60,197 bases of DNA, from assembly GCA_964424985.1 (NCBI GenBank), contig CAYRKQ010000003.1, positions 1 to 60,197 of the forward strand, in the 5' to 3' direction. The stretch comes from CAYRKQ01 sp964424985 (GTDB lineage Bacteria; Patescibacteriota; Saccharimonadia; Saccharimonadales; UBA7683). Each line of letters starts with the position of its first letter. Position 1 is the first letter of the stretch. The notes under the pieces are model-generated. The model saw only the letters and a program-made list of their open reading frames with translations, did no database searches and was not told the origin of the DNA. The position numbers were made by a program, and so were the translations under genes. Below are positions 41,803-50,802 of this stretch, one piece after another.

Positions 41803-43020
41803 ATGGCCGCTGCGTATCATTTTTCTAAAAAAACAATTACAGATATTGACGTCAGCGGTAAGCGCGTTTTGCTACGAGCTGACTTCAACGTGCCGCTTGG
41901 TGAGCGTGGCAACATTGACAGCGATTTTCGTATTCGCCAGACGCTGCCCACCTTGCAGTATTTGCTCAAACAAAAAGCTACCATCATCATTACTGCTCAT
42001 CTTGGCCGACCAGATGGCAAGCCAGACGCGTCAGCCTCACTTCAGCCGGTTGCCAAATGCCTTGCCCAGTTGCTCGACCATCCTGTGGAGTTTGTGAGTG
42101 ACTGCATTGGTGACGGGCCACGGCAGGCGGTAAAAAAAGCCAAGCCCGGAAGTGTACTGCTGCTTGAAAATGTCCGTTTTCATCCGGGCGAAGAGGCGAA
42201 TGATCCAGCTTTTGCAAAAGCACTGGTGGCCGCCGCCCAGCCCGATTATATTGTGCAAGATGGTTTCGGGGTTGTTCACCGGGCTCATGCCAGCACCGAG
42301 GGCGTTTCTCATTTAAAGCCGGCCGTGGCCGGGCTGCTGCTTGCAAAAGAGGTGACACGACTTTCGGCAGCTATTGATCACCCACAAAAGCCACTGGTGG
42401 CAGTGATTGGTGGTGCTAAAATTTCAGATAAGCTGCCTTTGATTGAACGTTTCTTGAGCGTGGCCGACACTATTTTAGTGGGCGGCGCGCTGGCCAATAC
42501 GTTTTTAAAACAAGCTGGCGTTGAGATTGGCAAGAGTTTGTACGAGCCTCATCAAGAAGATGAAGTTGATCGTATTTTGAAAAAAGCGCGGCCAGGGCAA
42601 ATTCTATTGCCGGTTGATGTGGCGGTGGCTTCAAAAGTGGACATTCACGCTGCTCGGCACGAAAGCAAACTTGACCACATTCACCCCAATGAATCTATTC
42701 TTGACCTTGGCCCGGTGACCACCGACCTCTTCACACATGTTATTGCAGAGGCTGCAACGGTCATTTGGAACGGCACGCTGGGCTACGCTGAAAACCCCCG
42801 TTTTGCCAAAAGCTCGGCAGCAGTTGCCCAAACACTTGCCAGCCACTATCCTTCGCTGACCAGCATTATTGGCGGCGGCGATACGGCAGATTTTGTACTG
42901 GACTGGCAAACCCACAATAAAAATGCTCAATTTAGCCATATTTCAACTGGCGGCGGAGCGAGCTTAGAACTACTGAGCGGCAAGAAACTCCCGGGTGTTG
43001 AAACGCTGTTAAACGCCTAA
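41803..43020 (+). CDS. pgk: Phosphoglycerate kinase
   Basis: A 405-aa glycolytic kinase. The substrate-binding motif is LLRADFNVPLG, followed by TAHLGRPDG, a middle hinge, VIGGAKISDKLPLIERFL, VGGALANTF and the C-terminal IIGGGDTADFV plus STGGGASLELL. The start at 41803 follows the pyk stop by one base, with GGAG before it; an upstream reading in the pyk frame is not needed. The third enzyme, tpiA, is 6 kb downstream, separated by surface-protein genes. Confidence 0.97.
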   Translation: MAAAYHFSKKTITDIDVSGKRVLLRADFNVPLGERGNIDSDFRIRQTLPTLQYLLKQKATIIITAHLGRPDGKPDASASLQPVAKCLAQLLDHPVEFVSDCIGDGPRQAVKKAKPGSVLLLENVRFHPGEEANDPAFAKALVAAAQPDYIVQDGFGVVHRAHASTEGVSHLKPAVAGLLLAKEVTRLSAAIDHPQKPLVAVIGGAKISDKLPLIERFLSVADTILVGGALANTFLKQAGVEIGKSLYEPHQEDEVDRILKKARPGQILLPVDVAVASKVDIHAARHESKLDHIHPNESILDLGPVTTDLFTHVIAEAATVIWNGTLGYAENPRFAKSSAAVAQTLASHYPSLTSIIGGGDTADFVLDWQTHNKNAQFSHISTGGGASLELLSGKKLPGVETLLNA

Positions 43021-43128
43021 AGACTAGCACCCGCGCCTAAACAGACCTATCTTTTAATTGTATCATACTCCTTATGCTTTTGTCAAGGTCTTGTCGCTCT
43101 GACCCTCAAAATTTAATTAAGCTTTCCT

Positions 43129-43226
43129 ATCCTGTCATCCTGAACTTGATTCAGGATCCAATGCAGTTTATTAGTAGATCCTGAAACCACGTAAAAAACA
43201 CGTGGCACAGTAAATTCAGGATGACG
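43129..43226. repeat. Dispersed inverted-repeat element, copy 2
   Basis: Outer arms GTCATCCTGAACTTG and an incomplete AATTCAGGATGACG, with an internal pair CCACGTA..CACGTGG. It is similar to copy 1 at 762 but with a different centre. It lies in the 383-bp gap between pgk and the first surface gene, which otherwise holds only the promoter at 43297. Confidence 0.75.
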
Positions 43227-43287
43227 AAGGGGATCTTGGGATGCTGCGTGGGCTTTGGGTTTCAGGTGTAAATTTGCAAAATATATA

Positions 43288-43320
43288 GGGGGGGGGTACA
43301 ATTAGAAGCATAAGGAGTTA
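43288..43320 (+). promoter_or_regulatory. Surface-gene promoter: G tract plus TACAAT
   Basis: Nine G are followed directly by TACAATTAGAAGCAT. The same TACAATTA-A-GCAT string occurs before the surface genes at 45740 (45676-45690) and 47476 (47419-47433, again after eight G). The leader from here to 43404 is about 100 nt. Confidence 0.6.
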
Positions 43321-43403
43321 GTGCGCGACTTCCTGTTGGAGTGGTGTGTGTAGCTACAGATAGATATGAAACAATTACCTAAAAAGTATGCAAAGGAAAC
43401 CAC

Positions 43404-44924
43404 ATGCTAAAACTGTCTCACATCAAACTAAGATTTGCTGGTTTATTACTAGTTTCAGCTGTAGCCTTCCTGATGTTTAGCGGCAGTTCGCATGCTGCTA
43501 GCTTCAACGTAGCGGCGGGTAATGATGAACTAGACGCAAATTCAACCTGCTCACTTTCAGAAGCAATCTACAATATTAACTACCAGGACAACACAGATTA
43601 TCCAGAATGCCCAGCTGGAGATGGTAATAATGACGAAATTATTCTCCCCAGTGGAACAATTACCCTGACCGACGATCTCCAGACAATTGATAATTCGGTT
43701 ATCATAACCGGGCAAGGCATGGGTGTTTCCATTGTGGACGCCGCGGGACTGTATTCAGGGTTTTACAGCAACGCAGCTGGAGATTTCAGTATTCAGGGGC
43801 TAACCATTAAAGGCTTTCAAGATTTCGCAATCGACACTAATCGTTCAAATGTAGTGGTTACGCAGGTTGAGCTAGATGGTAATGGCGTTACTATGACGTC
43901 AAATAGCGCAATCTTTGGTATAAGAATTACTAACGATTCTGCCAGTACCAGCAAAAATGTAAATCTGAGTAATATCTATGCGCACAATCTAAACGCCAAT
44001 GCGCCGCAACTTTTTACAATAGCATTGGCTCTCTCGTCGGCAGATACTACAATTTCAGCACAAATGAATAACATAACGGTGGCAGATATTTCTGCAACGG
44101 GGCAGGTCTCGGCGCTAATGATAGGTTCCGGATATTTCGGAAGCGCTTCAGGGGTGTTAAACGCTACTATTCAAAACCTGACAGTAAGCGGCCCTTCGTC
44201 ATCTGCTGATAATACAGGAGGGCTTTTGGTAGGCGCTATGGTTTTAGGTGGAGCTGTTCAATCGGATGTTACCGTATATCTTAATAACGCAACATTTACT
44301 GGCATGAGATCTAATGTTTCCCAGTTTATACCTGGATACGAAGGTCGTGCACTAAGTGTAGCTGCAGCAGCAATGTCAGCCGGTTCAATTGCCAACACAT
44401 CACTCATTACTAGAAACGTTGTTCTTTATGATAATATTTCAAGTGGCAATAAATATAACTGTGGCGCTGAAGATATCGGTTCTTTTTTCGGCAGCCCTGC
44501 TGGGACAAGTAATCTTGCATTTACCTCCCAAGGCGGCAACCTCTCCGACGACACCACCTGCAACCCTTATTTCACCCATGCATCAGATCAAAACAACCTA
44601 GGTAACCTTGCCTCCACCCTCGGTACCCTCTCAAACAACGGCGGCTACGTTCCCACCATTCCCTTGCTTGAAGGCTCACCAGCTATTGACGCTGGCGTCG
44701 ACGTGTCCGGCCTCACTACAGACGCCAGACTAGCAGTACGTCCACAAGGCAGTGCTTTTGATTCTGGAGCTTACGAATCACCGTTCACAAAGGCAAGTGA
44801 GGGAGCGGCGGCTGCTTCACTTGCGGGAACAGGCGGGAATGTCGCTACTATGGCAGCTCTTTCACTAATCACGGTTATCTTGGGCTCGTTCGTCATTTTC
44901 AAATCACGCTTTATGCTGCAGTAA
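43404..44924 (+). CDS. LAGTG-anchored CSLREA/beta-helix surface protein
   Basis: A 506-aa secreted protein. A signal peptide (residues 1-33, ending GSSHAA) leads to a CSLREA-like segment (NSTCSLSEAIYNIN) and a right-handed parallel beta-helix with repeated NxTxxx turns. A conserved end domain follows (SPAIDAGVDVSGLTTDARLA, RPQGSAFDSGAYES), and the sorting signal is LAGTGGN, a hydrophobic helix and KSRFMLQ. It should be anchored by the sortase at 110. Its C-terminal 130 residues are almost identical in plan to the protein at 47476, so the two are duplicates. Confidence 0.9.
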   Translation: MLKLSHIKLRFAGLLLVSAVAFLMFSGSSHAASFNVAAGNDELDANSTCSLSEAIYNINYQDNTDYPECPAGDGNNDEIILPSGTITLTDDLQTIDNSVIITGQGMGVSIVDAAGLYSGFYSNAAGDFSIQGLTIKGFQDFAIDTNRSNVVVTQVELDGNGVTMTSNSAIFGIRITNDSASTSKNVNLSNIYAHNLNANAPQLFTIALALSSADTTISAQMNNITVADISATGQVSALMIGSGYFGSASGVLNATIQNLTVSGPSSSADNTGGLLVGAMVLGGAVQSDVTVYLNNATFTGMRSNVSQFIPGYEGRALSVAAAAMSAGSIANTSLITRNVVLYDNISSGNKYNCGAEDIGSFFGSPAGTSNLAFTSQGGNLSDDTTCNPYFTHASDQNNLGNLASTLGTLSNNGGYVPTIPLLEGSPAIDAGVDVSGLTTDARLAVRPQGSAFDSGAYESPFTKASEGAAAASLAGTGGNVATMAALSLITVILGSFVIFKSRFMLQ

Positions 44925-44982
44925 TATAAAGCCCCACTACTAATCAGCCCCCCTCCCTTCACAACAAGGATCACCCTCCTAC

Positions 44983-45052
44983 TCTGTCATCCTGAACTTG
45001 TTTCAGGATCNNNNNNNNNNTTGGATCCTGAAACAAGTTCAGGATGACAACA
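44983..45052. repeat. Dispersed inverted-repeat element, copy 3, with gap in the loop
   Basis: GTCATCCTGAACTTGTTTCA and its complement are separated by ten N at 45011-45020. The stem is perfect, so the assembler probably failed to resolve the hairpin. Confidence 0.85.
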
Positions 45053-45136
45053 AGGTGATTTTTGTCGTAAAGGGAGAGAGGCTTACCAATCTGTTACAAA
45101 ACTCTCTAGTATCTTTTTAGACTGTGATTTATATCA

Positions 45137-45613
45137 ATGAGACCAAAACAGGGTAGTGATAAAATGAATACAGAAAGAGACGCTATGATCAAGCAATTAA
45201 GAACGGGCTTTTATAAACTAATTGAAACCAAGGCTAATACCAAGGTTTTATATCTGGACAACGAAACATATGCTTGGGTAGAGCCACCGAATATTGGTGA
45301 AATTCTTGTCTACTCTCATAAAACTCACCGTGAAGACTGCTCGCTTGCCATGGGTCGCTACACGCTCTACGGCGTAGAAGATGAGCCTCATCTTTCAGAC
45401 AATTATCATCTTGAACTGGAGTATGGTACATCCGCCTGGCAAGGCTATTTGCTGCTTACTGGCTTGCCCGATGACCACCATAAACGAGCCCGAATTATTC
45501 CGACCACCGAGGTAATTACGGGTAACCCTCGGTTTAAAGGCCGGAATCTAAAAAGTAATCTTGCAAAATCTAAAACCAAGCCGCCAACCAAGCGAACAAA
45601 GAGCACCTCGTAA
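45137..45613 (+). CDS. Hypothetical cytosolic protein, 158 aa
   Basis: An unrecognised protein with an N-terminal helix (ERDAMIKQLRTGFYKLI), a beta-rich middle (KVLYLDNETYAWVEPPNIGEI, then YTLYGVEDEPH) and a basic Lys/Ser/Thr tail (NLAKSKTKPPTKRTKSTS) that may bind nucleic acid. ATG 45164 (MNTERD) is a possible alternative start, as GATAAA precedes it. It lies alone between two surface-protein genes. Confidence 0.65.
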   Translation: MRPKQGSDKMNTERDAMIKQLRTGFYKLIETKANTKVLYLDNETYAWVEPPNIGEILVYSHKTHREDCSLAMGRYTLYGVEDEPHLSDNYHLELEYGTSAWQGYLLLTGLPDDHHKRARIIPTTEVITGNPRFKGRNLKSNLAKSKTKPPTKRTKSTS

Positions 45614-45675
45614 ACATAGCCAGGGCTTTTAACCCCTTTTCTTATTAAATATTTGCCAAATTCCTGGAGGCGGCG

Positions 45676-45690
45676 TACAATTAAAAGCAT
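45676..45690 (+). promoter_or_regulatory. Surface-gene promoter (TACAAT motif)
   Basis: TACAATTAAAAGCATTACC, close to the motif at 43297 and 47419; here a GGAGGCGGCG stretch replaces the G tract. Confidence 0.5.
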
Positions 45691-45739
45691 TACCACAACA
45701 ACTCCTTGCTGTCAGTAAAATAACAACAAGGAACAAAAA

Positions 45740-47383
45740 ATGAAACAAAAACTATACACAAAAGCACTTTTAGCTGGCTTCTTTCTTGGCGCAGGCTTCT
45801 TTTTGCTCGGCTCACAGTCTACCTATGCGGCGACCATCACGGTTACCCCTGATGCAGTTGACGAAACAACCAACGGCAACTGTTCATTATTTGAGGCGGC
45901 TGAGGCTGCTAATACAGATACCGCGGTCGACGCCTGCCCGGCTGGCTCGGGAGCTGATACACTTACGGTACCCGATGGTACGTATGATATATCCGCAAAT
46001 TCCGTTAGTCTTTATTTTACAGAGGGTGTTACACTAACTGGTCAGTCACGAGAGGGTACTATATTCGATGGGGCGGGCGATTACGGCATTGGTATTGGCG
46101 GTAGTACTCCGCAAGGTTCAACTATCACCATACAGAACCTAACAGTGCAAAATGCAAGTGCCAGCATTAAAACAGATTACGTAGATATAGACATTATCAT
46201 TAAAAACGTTATCTTAGATGGTAGTACCCAAAGCCAGATTGCGGCATCAGCAGACACGCAGAACTACGGGTCATTCAGCTTGCAAGACTCAATTATCCGC
46301 AACGGTAGTTGTGATCCTGATATTTCCTGGCTCTACAGTAATGTTATAAACATAACTTACTTCACTGATATTACCGTGAGCAATGTTGAAGTGTATGATA
46401 ACGGCCAAGGGTGCCGTGGCATCATGAGCCTGAGGGGAAGCACTGTACAGGTGCAACATACAAATATATTTAATAATACTCCCACTGCCGCTGCCGAGGG
46501 TGATGATGATGGCGGGCTAGCTGTAACAACAGATTCGAGTTCGGATTCAATAACTATTCTTGATACCGATGTGTACAATAACACCAACGGCGTGGGTATG
46601 GCTCTATACTCTAGCGGCGAACTTGCTATTCGGAATTCTTCTGTAGTCAATCACCAGGGTTCGGCTGCTATCTTAGTGATGAAGGATTCTGATCAGGGCT
46701 CTCCTACTTTTGATATAACAAATGTAACGTTGGCTCATAACAAAACCCTGTATCCAGCATTAGCCATAGTCTCTAAGGTACCAATGGCTGGCTCGCTCAA
46801 GAATGTAACCATTGCCAATAATGATCGCTCTGGAGACACAGGCGGAATGCCGTTGGCTGGTGGTTGGTTCATAATGGGTATGGATGGTGCGAGCCTAGAT
46901 GTCACGGCTGCTAATGTGCTTCTGGCAGGTAATACCGATGAAGGTGCTCCAAAGAATTGTGCGTCTCCCACGACAGCTCCACTCTTTGATCCTGTATCTC
47001 TGGGTGGCAACCTGAGCGATGACGCCACCTGTGGCAGTGTTTTCAGCCATGCAACAGACCAGAACAACATCAGTGCAGGCCTCGGCAGCTTAACCGAAGA
47101 CGCAGGTACCTGGGTCATGCCCCTCCTGGCAAATTCCCCAGCTGTTGATACAGGTGTGACAGTAGCTGGCATAACAGAAGACCAGCGCGGCGCAGCTCGC
47201 CCCCAAGGCGGTGGGTTTGACATCGGCGCCTATGAATCTGGGTTCACAGGCACTACGGTAACTAGTTCGGATGAAAATTTAGCGAGCACCGGCCAAAGCG
47301 CCCTACTCATCACCATAGTCTCTCTCATAAGTCTTACCTTAGGCAGTGTAACCTTTTTCCGGCGCAGTAAACACTTGTTTTAA
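45740..47383 (+). CDS. LASTG-anchored CSLREA/beta-helix surface protein
   Basis: A 547-aa secreted protein. A signal peptide (ending QSTYAA) leads to a CSLREA-like region (GNCSLFEAAEAANTD) and a parallel beta-helix, with right-handed repeats around residues 100-400. It has the same end domain as its neighbours (SPAVDTGVTVAGITEDQRGA, QGGGFDIGAYES), then LASTGQS, a hydrophobic helix and FFRRSKHLF. Sortase anchoring is predicted. It is the most divergent of the three clustered paralogs. AAGGAAC lies before ATG. Confidence 0.9.
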   Translation: MKQKLYTKALLAGFFLGAGFFLLGSQSTYAATITVTPDAVDETTNGNCSLFEAAEAANTDTAVDACPAGSGADTLTVPDGTYDISANSVSLYFTEGVTLTGQSREGTIFDGAGDYGIGIGGSTPQGSTITIQNLTVQNASASIKTDYVDIDIIIKNVILDGSTQSQIAASADTQNYGSFSLQDSIIRNGSCDPDISWLYSNVINITYFTDITVSNVEVYDNGQGCRGIMSLRGSTVQVQHTNIFNNTPTAAAEGDDDGGLAVTTDSSSDSITILDTDVYNNTNGVGMALYSSGELAIRNSSVVNHQGSAAILVMKDSDQGSPTFDITNVTLAHNKTLYPALAIVSKVPMAGSLKNVTIANNDRSGDTGGMPLAGGWFIMGMDGASLDVTAANVLLAGNTDEGAPKNCASPTTAPLFDPVSLGGNLSDDATCGSVFSHATDQNNISAGLGSLTEDAGTWVMPLLANSPAVDTGVTVAGITEDQRGAARPQGGGFDIGAYESGFTGTTVTSSDENLASTGQSALLITIVSLISLTLGSVTFFRRSKHLF

Positions 47384-47410
47384 ACGTAGCTCCTCTACTT
47401 GCCAAAATCA

Positions 47411-47433
47411 GGGGGGGGTACAATTATAGGCAT
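47411..47433 (+). promoter_or_regulatory. Surface-gene promoter: G tract plus TACAAT
   Basis: Eight G then TACAATTATAGGCATTACC, followed by ATAATGGAG. The ATTACCATAA part also occurs before the surface genes at 8034 and 13744. Confidence 0.55.
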
Positions 47434-47475
47434 TACCATAATGGAGTTTCACGCCGCATAGATAAGAGGAGGGCC

Positions 47476-48954
47476 ATGTTTCAAATACTACACATAACAA
47501 AAACTCATAAAATTGTACTAGCCGCACTGTTTTTAACTTTTTCTTTCTTCCTTTTCGGTAGTGATGCCCGGGCTGCCAGCTTCACCGTTGACTCCACGCT
47601 TGATACTGCCGATGCCAGCCTCGATGCTACCTGTGACGATGGTGCAGGTAACTGTACGCTCAGAGCTGCAATACAGGAAATCAACGACATTGGCGATTCT
47701 TCTAACACCATCACTTTGCCAACTGGCACCATACTGCTTGGCAATAATCTTCCCACCATCAATGAGCCTCTGACTATTCAAGGGCAAGGCATGGGCGAGA
47801 CGGTGATTGATGGTAATAACGGAAATAACCAGGTTATCGATGCAGACGACGTTATCGGTGGTATTGAAATTAGGGATCTCACCATCCGAGCTTTTAGGTA
47901 TGAAGCCATGGGGGTTATCAGCTCGAACTTAACCGTACAGCGGGTAGAAATAGACGGTACCGGTTCACTGCGTGCGCAATCTGGTATCAATGCATTTATG
48001 ATTGAAGACGGAATCTACACAGTTACCATAGAAGATGTTTACATTCATAATCTCACTAATACCGACACCTCTACCGTCGGTATCATTCTTGGCTCCCAAG
48101 GAGGATCAGTACTTAATGCTACGGTAGATCAGGTAACGGTGGCTAATATTTTTGATAGCAGCGAAAATGGTGCAGTTGGTATCGAGGCAGTGACTGGCTT
48201 TGATGGTTTTCAGCTAACGCCTGGTACGGTGAACGCTATACTGCGCAATATTACTGTAAGTAATATTTCCTCAACTACCAGTTCAAGTGTCGGTATAGCA
48301 AGTGCGGGAGTCGTCAATGGCGGCACTTCAAACATTACTATGGATGTAATCAATGCAACGGTTACTGGTATCAATGGGGTAGCGGGCATGCTTGGCGATG
48401 CTTCTTCCGTGGTTGTAGGTGGTGCAGCACTGGGTTCAGATGATTCGATAAACAGTACTGTAAACCTGACCAACGTACTCGTTGATGGCTCGTGTGTAGC
48501 GGAGACTATGTCTCTTGGACCGCCCTCTGCCGGTACCCATAACTTAGCCATCACCTCACAAGGTGGCAACCTCTCTTCAAGTAGCACCTGCCAGCCCTAC
48601 CTTATTCACAGCTCAGACCAAAATAATGTAGGTAATCTTGCTTCAACTCTCGGTACTCTGAGTGACAACGGCGGTTTTGTGCCCACCATCCCACTGCTTG
48701 AAGGCTCGCCTGCTATAGATTCAGGCGTCACGGTCTCTGGCCTGACAACCGATGCTCGCTTGGCTGTCCGTCCGCAAGGTGCGGCTTTTGACTCGGGAGC
48801 TTATGAATCTCCTTATACCAAGACAAGCGAAGAAGAATCTGCTGATTCACTGGCGGGGACTGGCGAGAATCTCACTGTTATGGTTGCCATTTCATTCATT
48901 GCGGTTATCTTGAGTACGTTTGTCTTCCTCAAATCATGCTTTATGCTACAATAA
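47476..48954 (+). CDS. LAGTG-anchored CSLREA/beta-helix surface protein
   Basis: A 492-aa secreted protein. A signal peptide (ending SDARAA) leads to the CSLREA-like motif (GNCTLRAAIQEIND) and a beta-helix with repeated valine/threonine-rich turns. The shared end domain (SPAIDSGVTVSGLTTDARLA) precedes LAGTGEN, a hydrophobic helix and KSCFMLQ. It is a close paralog of 43404. GAGGAGGG precedes ATG. tpiA begins 25 bp after its stop, so read-through into tpiA is possible. Confidence 0.9.
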   Translation: MFQILHITKTHKIVLAALFLTFSFFLFGSDARAASFTVDSTLDTADASLDATCDDGAGNCTLRAAIQEINDIGDSSNTITLPTGTILLGNNLPTINEPLTIQGQGMGETVIDGNNGNNQVIDADDVIGGIEIRDLTIRAFRYEAMGVISSNLTVQRVEIDGTGSLRAQSGINAFMIEDGIYTVTIEDVYIHNLTNTDTSTVGIILGSQGGSVLNATVDQVTVANIFDSSENGAVGIEAVTGFDGFQLTPGTVNAILRNITVSNISSTTSSSVGIASAGVVNGGTSNITMDVINATVTGINGVAGMLGDASSVVVGGAALGSDDSINSTVNLTNVLVDGSCVAETMSLGPPSAGTHNLAITSQGGNLSSSSTCQPYLIHSSDQNNVGNLASTLGTLSDNGGFVPTIPLLEGSPAIDSGVTVSGLTTDARLAVRPQGAAFDSGAYESPYTKTSEEESADSLAGTGENLTVMVAISFIAVILSTFVFLKSCFMLQ

Positions 48955-48979
48955 GCGTAAGCAATAAACGGAAGATTAT

Positions 48980-49783
48980 ATGGGTGGAACCAAAAAACTA
49001 ATACTCGGCAATTGGAAGATGCACTTCACGGTTAAAGAGGCGACCGTCTTTGCCTCTAAGCTCGCTAAGCTTTCGCTTGATAAAAACGTCGAAGTCGTGG
49101 TTGCGCCGCATAGTTTAGCGCTGGCTAGCGTGGCGGAAGTTTTAAAAAAGTCTGATATTAAAGTTGCCGCTCAAAATGCCTACTGGCAAGATGAGGGTGC
49201 CTTTACGGGCGAGGTAAGCATGCCGATGCTTCGGGGTTTGGCGCAGTATGTGTTGGTTGGCCACTCCGAGCGGCGCCATGTGTTTGGAGAAAATGACGAT
49301 GTAGTCATGCGTAAAGTGGTTTCTGCGGTTCGCTCAAAAATTACGCCCGTGCTCTGTGTGGGCGAGACGCTGCTGGAACGAACGCATCGCCAAACAAATC
49401 AAGTGCTGCATCATCAGGTAACGCTGGGGATTTCTCACCTGACGGCCGATGAGGTGCAAAACATTGTAATAGCCTACGAACCGGTCTGGGCAATTAGCAA
49501 CGGCAAAGATTTTGCCACCCACAAAACGGCCACTCCTGAAGACGTGCAGGTGGCGCAGCGTACCATTCGTCATAATATTGCTGAACTGTATGGTGCTAAA
49601 ACCGCTGAAAAAGTCAGAATTTTATACGGCGCCAGTGTCTCGGCCGATCTTGCCGCTGGATTTTTGGGCATTAACGGTATCGATGGCTTGCTAGCTGGCG
49701 GTGCCAGCTTGAGCCTCCACACCTTTAAACCACTACTTGAAAAGACTGCTCAGCTTAGTGCTGGAAAAGAAAAGAAGGGATAA
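48980..49783 (+). CDS. tpiA: Triosephosphate isomerase
   Basis: A 267-aa TIM-barrel enzyme that interconverts dihydroxyacetone phosphate and glyceraldehyde 3-phosphate. The catalytic Lys is in LGNWKMH, His in LVGHSERRHVFGE, Glu in IAYEPVWAI, and the phosphate loop in LYGASVSADLA and LLAGGASL. It follows the surface cluster and is followed after two bases by the tail-anchored repeat protein. Confidence 0.97.
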   Translation: MGGTKKLILGNWKMHFTVKEATVFASKLAKLSLDKNVEVVVAPHSLALASVAEVLKKSDIKVAAQNAYWQDEGAFTGEVSMPMLRGLAQYVLVGHSERRHVFGENDDVVMRKVVSAVRSKITPVLCVGETLLERTHRQTNQVLHHQVTLGISHLTADEVQNIVIAYEPVWAISNGKDFATHKTATPEDVQVAQRTIRHNIAELYGAKTAEKVRILYGASVSADLAAGFLGINGIDGLLAGGASLSLHTFKPLLEKTAQLSAGKEKKG

Positions 49784-49785
49784 TC

Positions 49786-50775
49786 ATGGCTACCTCGCGT
49801 GCAAAAAAACCATCAAAAGCGGCTGAAGATGAACACATGGCCTTAGAAGACGCCATGCAAGAACTGGCTCGTCAAACAGATGCCCTGCTTTCTCCCTCCA
49901 CCCCAAAAAAAGAGGAGCCAAAGCCAACGCTTCCTGCTCCCGCCACCTCAGTAAAGAAAAAACGAATCCCACACACCAAGGGCGCACATCTTGATATTGT
50001 CGGTCACGCTCCTTCAACCGTAAAACGCGCCAAACCGGTGTCAAAGCCAGCCGAAGAACATGAACTCCTCGAAGCCCACGCTGGCAAAAGCTATAACGAA
50101 GTTTCTGCCAAAGGCAATAACGAAGTTTCGGCTGCAGGCCATAACGAAGTTTCGGCTGCAGGCCATAACGAAGTTTCTGCTGGAAGCAATAACGAAGTTT
50201 CTGCCAAAGGCAATAACGAAGTTGCCGGTGTCAAAGATGATGCAGCAGAACCCGAGCCACCAGTAATTACGCTAGAGACCACTTCTCATGAAAGTAAAAC
50301 TCCGGCTATCATAACGTCGCACGGCGCGCCTATAACACCAGCTTCTGCCGAAGCCACTGATGTTAAAGCCAGCCACATTGCAGTGGTCGATAATTCCAAA
50401 GAACAAAGTGTGAAGACTCATAGCGATTCCCATTCGAAGGCTGATGAACATAAGCCCGCAGAATCAAAACCGCCTGCAAAAGAAATGGCAGCTGCGCCAG
50501 CTTCAAGCACCTCAACCATTGCCTTTAGTGAAAAAAGCCCAGGCAGCGAGGATGATACTTCAGCACCATCAACTCATCATGAGGATAAGAGTGCAGAGCA
50601 TGCAACCTCTGAAAAGCCAAGTACCTTTGACACCAGTGAGTATCATCCGGAACTACACGACTGGTCAAAACTTTCGTCGTCAAACCATTGGTCGATTTTC
50701 ATTTTATTACTGCTTGTAGTGTTGGCAGGCGGACTTGCTTACTTATATTTCACCGGCATGCTGCCACAAATGTAG
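49786..50775 (+). CDS. Tail-anchored low-complexity protein with NEVSA octapeptide repeats
   Basis: A 329-aa protein with no known family. The N-terminal 90 residues are charged and Pro/Lys-rich. Residues about 103-147 hold six copies of an 8-aa unit based on NEVSAxGN, then an Ala/Ser/Glu/His-rich disordered stretch. One transmembrane helix near the end (IFILLLLVVLAGGLAYLYF) makes it a tail-anchored protein with a large cytoplasmic part. ATG lies two bases after the tpiA stop, so the genes are likely co-expressed. Confidence 0.75.
   Translation: MATSRAKKPSKAAEDEHMALEDAMQELARQTDALLSPSTPKKEEPKPTLPAPATSVKKKRIPHTKGAHLDIVGHAPSTVKRAKPVSKPAEEHELLEAHAGKSYNEVSAKGNNEVSAAGHNEVSAAGHNEVSAGSNNEVSAKGNNEVAGVKDDAAEPEPPVITLETTSHESKTPAIITSHGAPITPASAEATDVKASHIAVVDNSKEQSVKTHSDSHSKADEHKPAESKPPAKEMAAAPASSTSTIAFSEKSPGSEDDTSAPSTHHEDKSAEHATSEKPSTFDTSEYHPELHDWSKLSSSNHWSIFILLLLVVLAGGLAYLYFTGMLPQM
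50092..50229 (+). repeat. Tandem 24-bp coding repeats
   Basis: About six units of 24 bp, each starting ATAACGAAGTTTC, code for the NEVSA octapeptides. Units differ by a few bases, and two adjacent units are identical, as expected from recent slippage. Confidence 0.9.
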
Positions 50776-50802
50776 TATCAGATTTTGCTATACTAAGTAG
50801 CA

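Noticed and set aside
50092..50229. CRISPR-like tandem repeats
   Set aside because: The units are contiguous 24-bp coding repeats without spacers and translate to NEVSA octapeptides; no cas gene is present.
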